Positions 25,444 to 33,992 of a stretch of DNA of 64,000 nt are shown here, in pieces. The stretch's first letter is position 1. Each line of letters opens with the position of its first letter. Source of the DNA: Cryobacterium suzukii (GTDB lineage Bacteria; Actinomycetota; Actinomycetes; Actinomycetales; Microbacteriaceae); the NCBI RefSeq assembly GCF_004403185.1, contig NZ_SOHJ01000001.1, forward strand, positions 94,836-158,835, written 5' to 3'. The translations under genes and the position numbers were made by a program. The notes beneath the pieces are model-generated. The model saw only the letters and a list, made by a program, of their open reading frames with translations, ran no database searches and was not told where the DNA came from.

Positions 25444-26631
25444 TCAGTGCTGGTGCGCGAGCTGCCGGGCGAGCGCGCGCATGAAATCTTCACAGGCACT
25501 GATTTGCGCCAGATCGATGAACTCGTTTGCGGTGTGACCCTGACGGATGCTGCCCGGACCACAGACCACGGTGTCGATTCCGGCCAGTTGAAACAGGCCA
25601 CCCTCGGTTCCGTAACCGACGGTCTCTTCAGAACTTGTTCCGGTGAGCTCGTGCACCAGCTGCAGTGCGGCGCCGGTTCCCGCCGCGCTCAGGGAGGGAA
25701 CGGCGCCGATCGGAGCGAACGACACGTCGGCGATTGCATGTTCGGCCCGCATCGCCGGGCGTAGCTCCCCGAGCACGAAATCTTCGATGCGGGAAAAGAT
25801 CGCGGAGGTGGACACTCCCGGAATCGCGCGAAATTCGAATTCAAAATCACATCGCTCGGCGACCGTGTTCACGGCCGCCCCGCCCGAAATCGTGCCCACG
25901 TTAATGGTTGTGTACGGCACCTCGAAGCTTGCATCGAAGGGCCCGTTCACGCGGTGCTCGTCGGCAATCGAACGAATAAACGCTATGGCCCTGGCCGCGT
26001 ACTCGATGGCGTTGACGCCATTGGGTGTGTTGGAGGAGTGCGAGGCCAGCCCCGTGAAACTCACTCGATACAGGTGGCTGCTCTTGTGCGCCGACACCGC
26101 ACGCATGCTGGTCGGCTCCCCCACTATGCACATGGACGGCCGGATGCCCCGCGCGGCCAGGTCGGCCAACAGGGTGATGGCTCCGTGACATCCCACCTCT
26201 TCGTCGTAGGTCCACGCGAGGTGCAGCGGTGTCGCAAGCGGCCGGGACACGAGCTCGGGCAGCAACGCCAGAATGACACCGCTGAACGCCTTCATATCGG
26301 CGGCGCCCCGGCCATAAAGCCGGTTCTCGCGCACCTCGGCGGTGAACGGGTCGCTGCTCCAGGCCTGCCCATCCACGGGAACCACATCGGTGTGGCCGGC
26401 GAGCATCACGCCACCCGTCGTCGACCCATCGTGAGCCGGGATCGTGACGACGAGGTTGGCCTTCGTACCGTCGGAGTTGGGTACGAGCACCGGATCCAGC
26501 CCATGCACCCGTAACTCCGCATCGATCACGTCGATCAACTCCCGGTTCGAATTGCGACTGGTGGTGTCAAAAGCGATCAGGCGGGTGATCCACGCCAGGG
26601 TGGTTGGCGCGAGAACGGCGGATTCAGTGAT
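25444..26631 (-). CDS. M20-family amidohydrolase (ArgE/acetylornithine deacetylase-like)
   Basis: The zinc hydrolase of about 396 residues cleaves an N-acyl amino acid. Metal and catalytic motifs are 'VMLAGHTDVVPVDGQAW', 'RGAADMKAFSGVILAL', 'WTYDEEVGCHGA' and, at the end, 'GPGSIRQGHTANEFI'. The proposed start is the AUC codon at 26631, seven bases after GAAAGG. The only in-frame standard start upstream is GTG 26694, which lacks a ribosome-binding site and overlaps the carrier gene. Linkage to organic-acid transporters rather than arginine genes points to catabolism. Confidence 0.8.
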   Translation of the reverse strand: MTESAVLAPTTLAWITRLIAFDTTSRNSNRELIDVIDAELRVHGLDPVLVPNSDGTKANLVVTIPAHDGSTTGGVMLAGHTDVVPVDGQAWSSDPFTAEVRENRLYGRGAADMKAFSGVILALLPELVSRPLATPLHLAWTYDEEVGCHGAITLLADLAARGIRPSMCIVGEPTSMRAVSAHKSSHLYRVSFTGLASHSSNTPNGVNAIEYAARAIAFIRSIADEHRVNGPFDASFEVPYTTINVGTISGGAAVNTVAERCDFEFEFRAIPGVSTSAIFSRIEDFVLGELRPAMRAEHAIADVSFAPIGAVPSLSAAGTGAALQLVHELTGTSSEETVGYGTEGGLFQLAGIDTVVCGPGSIRQGHTANEFIDLAQISACEDFMRALARQLAHQH

Positions 26632-26660
26632 GAGAAAACCTTTCGAGGGAGGGGTATTGG

Positions 26661-27998
26661 CTAGCTGATGCCGAGCTGCACGAAGCAGAACCACACGAGC
26701 ACGGGCACGACGGCGATCATAACGACAGCCCAGACCAGCAGCGCGCGGAAGAACAGCCGCTCATCTTTGGGCGGGGCGCTGGCCATGAGCAGTGCGCCGC
26801 TCGTAGACATGGGGCTGACATCCACCACGGACGAACTTATGGCGATTGCCGTAATCACGCCGATGGGGCTGAGCAGCGGGTCGACTGCGATGGGCGTGAC
26901 GAGCGGACTGATCACGCTCAGGGTGCCGGTGGTCGACGCGAACGCCGAGACAATCGCTACGACGTAGCTCGTCACGAGGGCCGCGATCGAGCTGTTACCG
27001 AGCTCGGCGATACCGTTCTGCAGTTCCTCGAGCGCGCCGATGGCTTCGAGCATGCCAACGTAGGTGACGATGCCGGTAACCAGCAGAATGGCCGACCAGG
27101 GCATGCTTTCCACAGCCGACTTCTGCACGCTCGAGTTCACGACGATGAGCGCGAGGGCGACCACGAACGACGCCACCCCCACATCGATACCGAGCACGGT
27201 AGTGAGCACGAGCATCACCCCGAGGCCGGCTAGCGTGAGAATTCGAATCGGCGTCGCGGCCACCTTCACCGGTGCCGTCTTCACCGGCCTAGTGAGAACG
27301 GATGTCCCCGCCCGAGTTCCGGCGGCAGTGCCGCCGGAGCCCGTCATGACCTCGCTGGTAACTCCGCTCGACAGCTCGGCCGCACGGCGAAGACGCTTTC
27401 CCATGATCTTCTGCGCTGCCGCATAAGCAACGAAGGCAAGAAGCGCGTTGAACACGAAACAATAGATGAAGAACTTGAGTGAGTCGGCGCTGGCACCGGC
27501 ATCGTCCAGCATCACGTTCGCGAGCACGCCGAACGGATTGACCGGCGAGAACGCGCCGGCATTAGCGCCCTGCACCACCACGAGGCCCATGGCCAGGGTG
27601 CTGATTCCAAAGCGGCTACCGAGGGCAAGCGCTACCGGAGCCACGATAGCGATCGCGGCCGGGGTGAAGGCGCCCGCCGTGGCGAGCACGGCCGTGAGCA
27701 GGAACATGAGCACGGGTACCAGCACCTTGCGATGGCCCGCGAGGCGCTCGGCCCAGTACGCGAGCAGGTCGATCGTTCCGTTAATGCGCACGATGGCAAA
27801 AAGCAGCGTTGCTCCCACGAGAACGAAGAACAAGCCAGACGGAAACTCGCTGATCACCTCTGTGATGGGCAGGCCGGCCACGAGCGTGCCGACGCCGAAG
27901 GCCGCCACGAGCGCGATGAGCCCGGCGTTGATCTTGGAGAACGAGCCGATGGCGAAGGCCGCGATCAACACGAGGAAGGCGACGAGTGGGATGGACAT
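26661..27998 (-). CDS. MatC-like dicarboxylate carrier (SLC13/IT superfamily)
   Basis: The 445-residue membrane protein has about eleven hydrophobic helices. It resembles the malonate/dicarboxylate carriers of the MatC family: the N-terminal 'GLIALVAAFGVGTLVAGLP', a hairpin with 'VQGANAGAFSPVNPFGVL', and the C-terminal mirror 'SSSVVDVSPMSTSGALLM'. It probably imports a C3-C4 dicarboxylate with Na+ or H+. It starts nine bases after the stop of the maleate-isomerase-like gene, so the two are co-transcribed and the enzyme may act on the imported acid. Confidence 0.82.
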   Translation of the reverse strand: MSIPLVAFLVLIAAFAIGSFSKINAGLIALVAAFGVGTLVAGLPITEVISEFPSGLFFVLVGATLLFAIVRINGTIDLLAYWAERLAGHRKVLVPVLMFLLTAVLATAGAFTPAAIAIVAPVALALGSRFGISTLAMGLVVVQGANAGAFSPVNPFGVLANVMLDDAGASADSLKFFIYCFVFNALLAFVAYAAAQKIMGKRLRRAAELSSGVTSEVMTGSGGTAAGTRAGTSVLTRPVKTAPVKVAATPIRILTLAGLGVMLVLTTVLGIDVGVASFVVALALIVVNSSVQKSAVESMPWSAILLVTGIVTYVGMLEAIGALEELQNGIAELGNSSIAALVTSYVVAIVSAFASTTGTLSVISPLVTPIAVDPLLSPIGVITAIAISSSVVDVSPMSTSGALLMASAPPKDERLFFRALLVWAVVMIAVVPVLVWFCFVQLGIS

Positions 27999-28007
27999 GC
28001 GACTGCC

Positions 28008-28838
28008 CTACGCGTCGGTGCGAATGCGCGGAACCAGAGATGTCAGTGTGCCGGCCAGCAGCCCACCGGCGTTCGTGATCGCCGGGGTGTGGCCGAGTAG
28101 TTGGAGAATTTCCCAGGTGGTCGCTGTTGCCGCGGTGATCACCGGCAGGCCGAGCTCGTCCTCGACCGCCTGCACGGCGGGAAGCGAGGGCATCTGCACG
28201 CAGGCTGAAAGCACGATAACGTCGGCTCCCTCGTGCTTCAGGTTGCGCGCGAACTCGGGCAGATTAAGCGGATTGAGGCATCCCACGGCAAGGTTGTCGT
28301 CCACGCCCAGGCTCACGGTGTCGAGCACCTCGATACCCGCTCCCTCGATGTAGTCGCTCACCATTTGGGTGAGCGGTTCCATGTACGGGGCCACCATCAC
28401 CACGCGGCGGGCGCCGAGCTGCTGCAGGGTGCGCACGAGAGCGCCGGCGCTGCTCGTGACCTCGGCGGGGTGAGCGTTGTCGGCGGCCGCCTGGCGGATA
28501 ACGTTCTCGGCGGGCTCGTGCGCGCCGGGGCCCTGCGCCATGACGGCTACGAGGCAGGCATACGCGATCACGTCTACGTCGGCGTCGGAGACAGCCGTGG
28601 CGCAGTCGGCGGCCTTCGCGGCCATAGCGAGTAATTCCTCCGTCGTCACGTTTTTCAGTGCGGCGCGGGCGGAATGAAAGGTGTAGGTGTGGCCGGTTGC
28701 CGCGGTCTGGCGTCGAAAGAGCTCCGGCAGCTCGGTCTCCATGGTCGTGTTAGAACTCGGGACGATCAGGCCGATTCGCGAGGAGCCAAGCCGGCTGGCA
28801 GACGTCATGGCGTCCGCTGTGAGGTTGGACTGTGTCAT
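28008..28838 (-). CDS. Asp/Glu racemase-superfamily enzyme (maleate isomerase/arylmalonate decarboxylase type)
   Basis: The 276-residue cytosolic enzyme has the family signature 'GLIVPSSNTTMETELPELF' near the N-terminus. The two active-site Cys positions appear as 'VIAYACLVAVMAQG' and 'VIVLSACVQMPSLPAV'. Relatives isomerise maleate to fumarate or decarboxylate malonates; sequence alone cannot separate these. ATG 28838 is supported by GGAG seven bases upstream. The gene heads a unit with a dicarboxylate carrier, an ArgE-like hydrolase and an MHS permease, and faces an IclR regulator. Confidence 0.8.
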   Translation of the reverse strand: MTQSNLTADAMTSASRLGSSRIGLIVPSSNTTMETELPELFRRQTAATGHTYTFHSARAALKNVTTEELLAMAAKAADCATAVSDADVDVIAYACLVAVMAQGPGAHEPAENVIRQAAADNAHPAEVTSSAGALVRTLQQLGARRVVMVAPYMEPLTQMVSDYIEGAGIEVLDTVSLGVDDNLAVGCLNPLNLPEFARNLKHEGADVIVLSACVQMPSLPAVQAVEDELGLPVITAATATTWEILQLLGHTPAITNAGGLLAGTLTSLVPRIRTDA

Positions 28839-28911
28839 TGCTGTCTCCACGTCGTTGTGTGCTGGGCTGAGCGAGTTGAACATTGCAACCCATCAGACAG
28901 GTCACAGTCCC

Positions 28912-28940
28912 ATCCTGTGGGTTACGTTAGGTTCTGTCAA
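28912..28940 (-). promoter_or_regulatory. Promoter and candidate operator of the organic-acid operon
   Basis: On the minus strand a perfect TTGACA (28940-28935) is followed after 17 bases by CAGGAT (28917-28912) as the -10. The -10 lies within CCCACAGGATGGG, a short inverted repeat (CCCA/TGGG), which could be where the divergent IclR regulator acts. Confidence 0.55.
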
Positions 28941-29017
28941 GACGCTGGCACCCGTCGGGATCGGCACGGCTCTATTCTGGAGTCGATGGACCCAGCAGAA
29001 ACGTAGGAGCAACGATC

Positions 29018-29800
29018 GTGTCAACGGAACAGGTCAGTCGCCGGTCACCCACGCTGGTACTGCACAAAATCACCGAAATTCTCAACTGTTTCCGGGTGGA
29101 TGCACCCGAACTCACCCTGCAGCAGGTGATCAAGAAAACCGGCCTACCATCGAGCACCTGCCAGCGCCTCGTGCAGGACATGGTGCATGAGGGGCTACTG
29201 GATCGCGATCAGGATCGGTACCGCATTGGAATTGCAGTGGTGCGCTGGGCTGCGCCCGGCACGCTCGGCCTCGACTCAGTGCAGCTTGTGAAGCCGGTGC
29301 TGCAGGAGCTGCGCGACGCGACCGGCGAGACGGCATGCTTTTACGTTCGCGACGGCGCGTTCCGCACCATCGTGGCCGTAGCCGAGACGCGGCACGTGGT
29401 GATCCGGCCGTTCGTGGTCGGCATGGTCATGCCGCTGCACGCCGGCGCTCCCGGCAAGATTTTTCTCGCCTTCGATCCGGACGCCCGCGCCGCCATCGAG
29501 AGGTCTGATCTTGAGGCATTCACGGGTTCCACACCGACCGATTTGGCAACCCTCGATGCCCAGGTCGAGGTCGCCCGCGAGCAGGGCTACTTCGCTGCCT
29601 TTGGCGAGCGCAACCTCGGCGTGGGCTCGATCAGCGCACCCGTCTTCACGCACATGGGCGAACTGGCCGGTGCTATCGGCCTGGGCTTTCCCACCCAGCG
29701 GGTCACGCCCGACGACGTTGACCGTCTCGGCCCCCTGGTGGCCCGGACGTCGATCGAGGCGAGCCGTCGCCTGGGCTACGACTCGGCAGTGCGCGGGTAG
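29018..29800 (+). CDS. IclR-family transcriptional regulator
   Basis: The 260-residue protein has an N-terminal winged helix ('LTLQQVIKKTGLPSSTCQRL') and a C-terminal GAF-like effector domain with 'VGMVMPLHAGAPGKIFLAF' and 'REQGYFAAFGERNLGVGSIS'. IclR proteins sense small organic acids and control adjacent catabolic operons. The gene is divergent from the maleate-isomerase-like operon and shares a 179-bp intergenic region with it. GTG 29018 has AGGAG seven bases upstream. Confidence 0.88.
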   Translation: MSTEQVSRRSPTLVLHKITEILNCFRVDAPELTLQQVIKKTGLPSSTCQRLVQDMVHEGLLDRDQDRYRIGIAVVRWAAPGTLGLDSVQLVKPVLQELRDATGETACFYVRDGAFRTIVAVAETRHVVIRPFVVGMVMPLHAGAPGKIFLAFDPDARAAIERSDLEAFTGSTPTDLATLDAQVEVAREQGYFAAFGERNLGVGSISAPVFTHMGELAGAIGLGFPTQRVTPDDVDRLGPLVARTSIEASRRLGYDSAVRG

Positions 29801-29813
29801 CCGGATTCTGCTG

Positions 29814-29933
29814 CTAGAAGATGCGAACGAGGTTGCGACGCTCGACCTGGCGGTAGCCATCGCGGTGCACCTCGACGACGAGGGCGACGATTGAAACAAC
29901 AGCAACGAGCAAGATGGCGATGAGGATGAACAC
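29814..29933 (-). CDS. 39-residue single-helix membrane peptide
   Basis: GTG 29933 has a GAAAGG ribosome-binding site six bases upstream and opens a 39-codon frame. The product has one transmembrane helix, 'FILIAILLVAVVSIVALVVE', followed by a basic amphipathic tail with 'YRQVERRNLVRIF'. This layout suggests a bitopic membrane peptide. The same frame stays open further upstream but without a ribosome-binding site. It is convergent with the IclR gene and divergent from a LysR gene; no function is known. Confidence 0.5.
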   Translation of the reverse strand: MFILIAILLVAVVSIVALVVEVHRDGYRQVERRNLVRIF

Positions 29934-30052
29934 GGGGTGCCTTTCGAAGGAGGTGAACTGGCCCGGCACGGAGGCGACACTGCTCGTGTATGACTCTTTA
30001 TTTGACCACCCCTGACGGTGCAGCACAATCGCTTTATTCTGCATGAATTGTT

Positions 30053-30058
30053 TAGACT
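30053..30058 (+). promoter_or_regulatory. -10 element TAGACT of leaderless LysR gene
   Basis: TAGACT ends six bases before the ATG at 30065, with no Shine-Dalgarno sequence between them. Confidence 0.55.
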
Positions 30059-30064
30059 GGCTAC

Positions 30065-30979
30065 ATGGACGTGCAGCGGCTCGAACTACTCCGCGAACTC
30101 GCCGACCGCGGCAGCGTCACCGCGGTCGCCCTCGCCACCCACCGCACCCCCTCGGCGGTCTCGCAGCAGCTCAAGGTGCTCGAACGTGAGGCTGGCCTGC
30201 CGCTCACCCAGCGGCAAGGACGCGGGCTCGTGCTCACCGACGCCGGCCGAGCCCTCGCCCGCAGCGCAACGGATGTCGCGGTATCGCTCGCGAAGGCAAC
30301 CGCGCTCTGGGACGAATTTCGCAACAACGCCACCGGCGAAGTGAGCCTTGTCACCTTTCCAACAGCCGGTCAAATGCTGTTGCCCGGTGTAATTAAGAAC
30401 CTAGGGCCTGGGCTCGTGCTCAACTGCGCCGACGAAGACCCCGAACTGAGCGACTTTCCCGCCTTCACCGCCGAGTATGACATTGTGTTGGCCCATGCAA
30501 TGAGCGGGCAGCTGTCCTGGGCCGGCCGGGGCCTCACGGTCGTTCCGCTGATGACCGAGCCGCTCGATGTGGGGCTGCCGGTGGGGCATCCACTTGCCGA
30601 TCGGGCCTGGCTGCGCCCAAGCGACCTCATCGGGGAGACCTGGATAGGGGTGACCGACGGGTACCCGTTCGAGCGCATTTTGCACGCGATCGAGCAGGAA
30701 GCTGGCGCTCACTTGTCGATGGCGCAGCGCTTTGCCGACCTCGCCTTGATCGAATCGTTTGTGATTGCCGGGCTCGGCATCGCCCTCGTGCCGCGCTATA
30801 CCTCCGGCGGTGGCCAGCCCGGCCGCCTCGTATTGAAGCCCCTGCGGGGCATCGAATCCGAGCGCCAGATCGTGGCGCTCATGCGCCCCGACCGAGCCGA
30901 GCGCTTAGCCGTGCGCACCGTCATAGAGGCCCTGCGAGCCCAAGCCTCGCAGGTGCAACACTCTCACAGCGCGAAATAG
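30065..30979 (+). CDS. LysR-family transcriptional regulator
   Basis: The 304-residue regulator has an N-terminal helix-turn-helix ('SVTAVALATHRTPSAVSQQL') followed by a type 2 periplasmic-binding-protein-like effector domain. The protein is typical in length for LTTRs but has a shortened effector region near residues 95-140. It is convergent with the pyrimidine-catabolic operon and separated from it by a hairpin terminator, and no target gene is divergent apart from the 39-residue membrane peptide, so the target is unknown. Initiation appears leaderless. Confidence 0.86.
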   Translation: MDVQRLELLRELADRGSVTAVALATHRTPSAVSQQLKVLEREAGLPLTQRQGRGLVLTDAGRALARSATDVAVSLAKATALWDEFRNNATGEVSLVTFPTAGQMLLPGVIKNLGPGLVLNCADEDPELSDFPAFTAEYDIVLAHAMSGQLSWAGRGLTVVPLMTEPLDVGLPVGHPLADRAWLRPSDLIGETWIGVTDGYPFERILHAIEQEAGAHLSMAQRFADLALIESFVIAGLGIALVPRYTSGGGQPGRLVLKPLRGIESERQIVALMRPDRAERLAVRTVIEALRAQASQVQHSHSAK

Positions 30980-30995
30980 GTGGGCCAGAGCACAA

Positions 30996-31029
30996 AAAGT
31001 GCCCGCGTGGAGGTCCAAACGGGCACTTT
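30996..31029. terminator. Bidirectional hairpin terminator
   Basis: AAAGTGCCCG at 30996-31005 pairs perfectly with CGGGCACTTT at 31020-31029 across a 14-base loop. It lies between the convergent LysR gene and the semialdehyde dehydrogenase gene. The A and T runs at the outer ends allow it to work in both directions. Confidence 0.75.
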
Positions 31030-31048
31030 CTGCGCTCTTTCGGCGTTA

Positions 31049-32545
31049 CTAGTTCTGCGGGAAGCCCAGGTTGATGCCGCCGTGGCTGGGGTCGAGCCAC
31101 CGGCTCGTTACCGCCTTCTCGCGCGTGAAGAAGTTGACCCCGGCGGGGCCGTAGGCCTTGGCGTCACCGAACAGCGAATTCTTCCAGCCGCCGAAGGAGT
31201 GATACGCGACCGGCACCGGAATGGGCACGTTGATGCCGACCATGCCCACCTGCACCTCGTTCTGGAACCGGCGGGCGGCCCCACCATCGTTGGTGAAAAT
31301 CGCGGTGCCGTTGCCGTACTGGCTGGCGTTGATGAGGTCGAGTCCCTCCTGGTAGCTGGCCACCCGCACGATCGACAGCACCGGTCCGAAGATTTCGTCG
31401 AGGTAGACGGCCGAGTCGACGCTGACCTTGTCGAACAGGGTCGGGCCAAGCCAGAAACCGTTGGGATCGCCGTCGACCTTGACGCCGCGACCGTCGATGA
31501 CGATGTCGGCGCCGTCAGCCTTGGCGATGTCAATGTAGCCGGCCACCTTGTCGCGGTGCACCTTCGTGATCAGCGGGCCCATGTCGCAGCCGCGCGTGCC
31601 GTCGCCAACGGTAAGGCCCTTGACGCGTTCGGCGATCTTCGCGATGAGTTCGTCGGCGACGGGCTCGACGGCGACGATAACGCTGATGGCCATGCAGCGC
31701 TCACCGGCGGATCCGAAACCGGCGTTGACGGCGGCATCCGCTGTCAACTCGAGATCGGCATCTGGCAGCACGAGCATGTGGTTTTTCGCGCCACCGAGGG
31801 ACTGCACGCGCTTGCCGTGCTTGGCGGCAGTCTCGTAGATGTAGCGGGCGATGGGCGTCGAGCCAACGAAGGAGATCGCCTGCACGTCGGGGTTTACGAG
31901 CAGCGCGTCGACGGCTTCCTTGTCGCCGTGCACGACGTTGAGTACACCGGCGGGCAGCCCGGCTTCGGTGAAGAGCTCCGCGAGCCAGTTCGACGCGGAC
32001 GGGTCTTTCTCGCTCGGCTTGAGCACGACGGTGTTGCCGGCCGCAATGGCGATCGGAAAGTACCAGAGCGGCACCATCGCGGGAAAGTTGAACGGGCTGA
32101 TGATGCCCACGACGCCGAGCGACTGACGAATCGAGTACACGTCGACGCCGGTCGAGACGTTTTCGGAGTACTCGCCCTTGGACAGGTGTGGCATGCCGAG
32201 CGCGAATTCGACGACCTCGAGCCCGCGAATGATCTCGCCGAGTGCGTCGGAGGTGACCTTGCCGTGTTCGGCGGTCAGGATCTCGGCCAGGTCACCCTTA
32301 CGCGCGTTGAGCAGCTCGCGAAAGTTGTACATGATGGTCTGACGGCGGGCCTGGCTCATATCGCGCCAGGCCGGGTAGGCCGCCTGGGCGACCGCGACGG
32401 CGGCGTCGAGGTCGGCCGTGCTCGCGAGCAACACGTTCTTGGCGACTGTGCCGGTGGCCGGGTTGAAAACCGGCGCGGTGCGGGTGGAGGTACCGGTGGC
32501 GGCTGCGCCGTTGATGTAGTGCGAAATGGTGGGGAGGTCGGTCAT
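31049..32545 (-). CDS. mmsA: Methylmalonate/malonate-semialdehyde dehydrogenase (CoA-acylating)
   Basis: The 498-residue aldehyde dehydrogenase converts malonate or methylmalonate semialdehyde, NAD+ and CoA to acetyl- or propionyl-CoA. The family signatures are 'GIISPFNFPAMVPLWYFPIA' near residue 150, 'VLKPSEKDPS', the catalytic Cys in 'FGSAGERCMAISVIVAV' near 285, and 'EIFGPVLSIVR'. A GAAAGG ribosome-binding site precedes the ATG. It is the last gene of the nine-gene pyrimidine/hydantoin operon, where it would take the product of the adjacent aminotransferase (malonate semialdehyde from beta-alanine). Confidence 0.9.
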   Translation of the reverse strand: MTDLPTISHYINGAAATGTSTRTAPVFNPATGTVAKNVLLASTADLDAAVAVAQAAYPAWRDMSQARRQTIMYNFRELLNARKGDLAEILTAEHGKVTSDALGEIIRGLEVVEFALGMPHLSKGEYSENVSTGVDVYSIRQSLGVVGIISPFNFPAMVPLWYFPIAIAAGNTVVLKPSEKDPSASNWLAELFTEAGLPAGVLNVVHGDKEAVDALLVNPDVQAISFVGSTPIARYIYETAAKHGKRVQSLGGAKNHMLVLPDADLELTADAAVNAGFGSAGERCMAISVIVAVEPVADELIAKIAERVKGLTVGDGTRGCDMGPLITKVHRDKVAGYIDIAKADGADIVIDGRGVKVDGDPNGFWLGPTLFDKVSVDSAVYLDEIFGPVLSIVRVASYQEGLDLINASQYGNGTAIFTNDGGAARRFQNEVQVGMVGINVPIPVPVAYHSFGGWKNSLFGDAKAYGPAGVNFFTREKAVTSRWLDPSHGGINLGFPQN

Positions 32546-32568
32546 GGTTGAGCCTTTCAGTGGATCGG

Positions 32569-33891
32569 TTAGGACAGCAGGTCGAGGCTGAGAACCTCGT
32601 CGTAAATGGCGAGCGCCTCGGCCACCTCGGCATCGGTGACGACGCAGGGCGGCACAACGTGGATGCGGTTCTCCATGAGGAACGGCAGCAGGCCGCGGCC
32701 GAGCAGTTCGGCCTTGACCCGGGCCATGACGGCGGCGCTCACCGGCTCGCGGGTCGCCGGGTCGGCCACGAGCTCGAGAACCCAGAAAACGCCGACACCG
32801 CGCACTTCGCCGATGATCGGATGCTTAGCCTGCAGCGCTTTCAGGCCCGGCTCGAGCACGTCACGGCCGATGCGGGCGGCGTTCTCGACGATGCCCTCGG
32901 CCTCCATCGCGTCGAGCGCGCCGACGATCGACGCCATGGCGAGCGGATGCCCACTGTAGGTGAGTCCGCCGGGAAAGACCGTCTCGTCGAAGGTGGCCGC
33001 GATGGTATCGGAGATGATCACGCCGCCGGTGGGCACGTAACCGGAGTTGACACCCTTGGCAAAGGTGATCAGGTCGGGCACGACGTCGTACGCCTGAAAC
33101 GCGAACCAGTGGCCGGTGCGGCCGAAGCCGCACATGACCTCGTCGAGAATGAGCATGATGCCGTACTTGTCGCAGAGCGCGCGCACGCCGGGCAGGTAGC
33201 CGGTCGGCGGCATCATGATGCCGGCGGTTCCGGGAATGGACTCGAGCAAAATGGCGGCGATCGAGGCCACGCCCTCGCTCTGGATGACGCGTTCGAGGTG
33301 GTGCAGGGCACGCGCGCATTCCTCGGCCTCGCTGGTGGCCCAGAATTCGCTGCGGTAGAGGAACGGGCCGAAGAAGTGCACGTGGCCGCGCGAATACTCG
33401 TTGGGAATGCGGCGCCAGTCGCCGGTGGCGACGATGGCCGCTCCGGTGTTGCCGTGGTACGACTTGTAGAGCGAGAGCACTTTGTCGCGGCCGGTATAGA
33501 GGCGGGCCATGCGTATGGCGTTCTCATTGGCATCCGCTCCCCCGTTGGTGAAGAAGACCTTGTTGAACCCGGCCGGGGCGCGGTCGGTGATGCGCCTGGC
33601 CGCTTCGCCGCGGGTGAGATTGGCGGTGGACGGGGCGATGGTCGTCAGCAGGGCGGCCTGTTCGGTGATGGCTTTCACGACGGCCGGATGCTGGTGGCCG
33701 ATATTCACGTTGACCAGCTGACTCGAGAAGTCAAGGTACGTTCGTCCATCGTGATCCCAAACGCGGCAGCCCAACCCGCCGGCGATAACGAGGGGCTTGA
33801 GCGCCGCCTGCGCCGACCAGGAATGGAAGACGTGCGCGCGGTCGAGTTCGCTGGTGTGCGCATTGAGAGTTTGTGTGCTGGTGTCAGTCAC
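32569..33891 (-). CDS. Class III aminotransferase (beta-alanine:pyruvate type)
   Basis: The PLP enzyme of about 440 residues transfers the amino group of an omega-amino acid to a keto acid. Signatures are 'VFFTNGGADANENAIRMARL', 'YHGNTG', 'LDEVMCGFGRTG' and the PLP Lys in 'ITFAKGVNSGYVPTGG'. In this operon the likely donor is beta-alanine or beta-aminoisobutyrate, giving a semialdehyde for the downstream dehydrogenase. GTG 33891 starts at the conserved part; ATG 33942 would add 17 residues but has no ribosome-binding site. Confidence 0.88.
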   Translation of the reverse strand: MTDTSTQTLNAHTSELDRAHVFHSWSAQAALKPLVIAGGLGCRVWDHDGRTYLDFSSQLVNVNIGHQHPAVVKAITEQAALLTTIAPSTANLTRGEAARRITDRAPAGFNKVFFTNGGADANENAIRMARLYTGRDKVLSLYKSYHGNTGAAIVATGDWRRIPNEYSRGHVHFFGPFLYRSEFWATSEAEECARALHHLERVIQSEGVASIAAILLESIPGTAGIMMPPTGYLPGVRALCDKYGIMLILDEVMCGFGRTGHWFAFQAYDVVPDLITFAKGVNSGYVPTGGVIISDTIAATFDETVFPGGLTYSGHPLAMASIVGALDAMEAEGIVENAARIGRDVLEPGLKALQAKHPIIGEVRGVGVFWVLELVADPATREPVSAAVMARVKAELLGRGLLPFLMENRIHVVPPCVVTDAEVAEALAIYDEVLSLDLLS

Positions 33892-33992
33892 GTATATCGC
33901 TGGCTTTCTTTGTGGTGGTAGGAGGAACGGGGTGGTTGTCATATTGAGAAAGGTGTGGGGTCGGGCGACCTGCGCCGCCCGGCCGGGTGCAG

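Noticed and set aside
30980..32551. 523-codon plus-strand frame opposite the semialdehyde dehydrogenase gene
   Set aside because: Same composition artefact; the minus strand encodes a complete aldehyde dehydrogenase, and the frame runs through the hairpin terminator.
33892..33942. ATG 33942 as aminotransferase start
   Set aside because: It has no ribosome-binding site and adds residues outside the conserved domain; kept only as an alternative.
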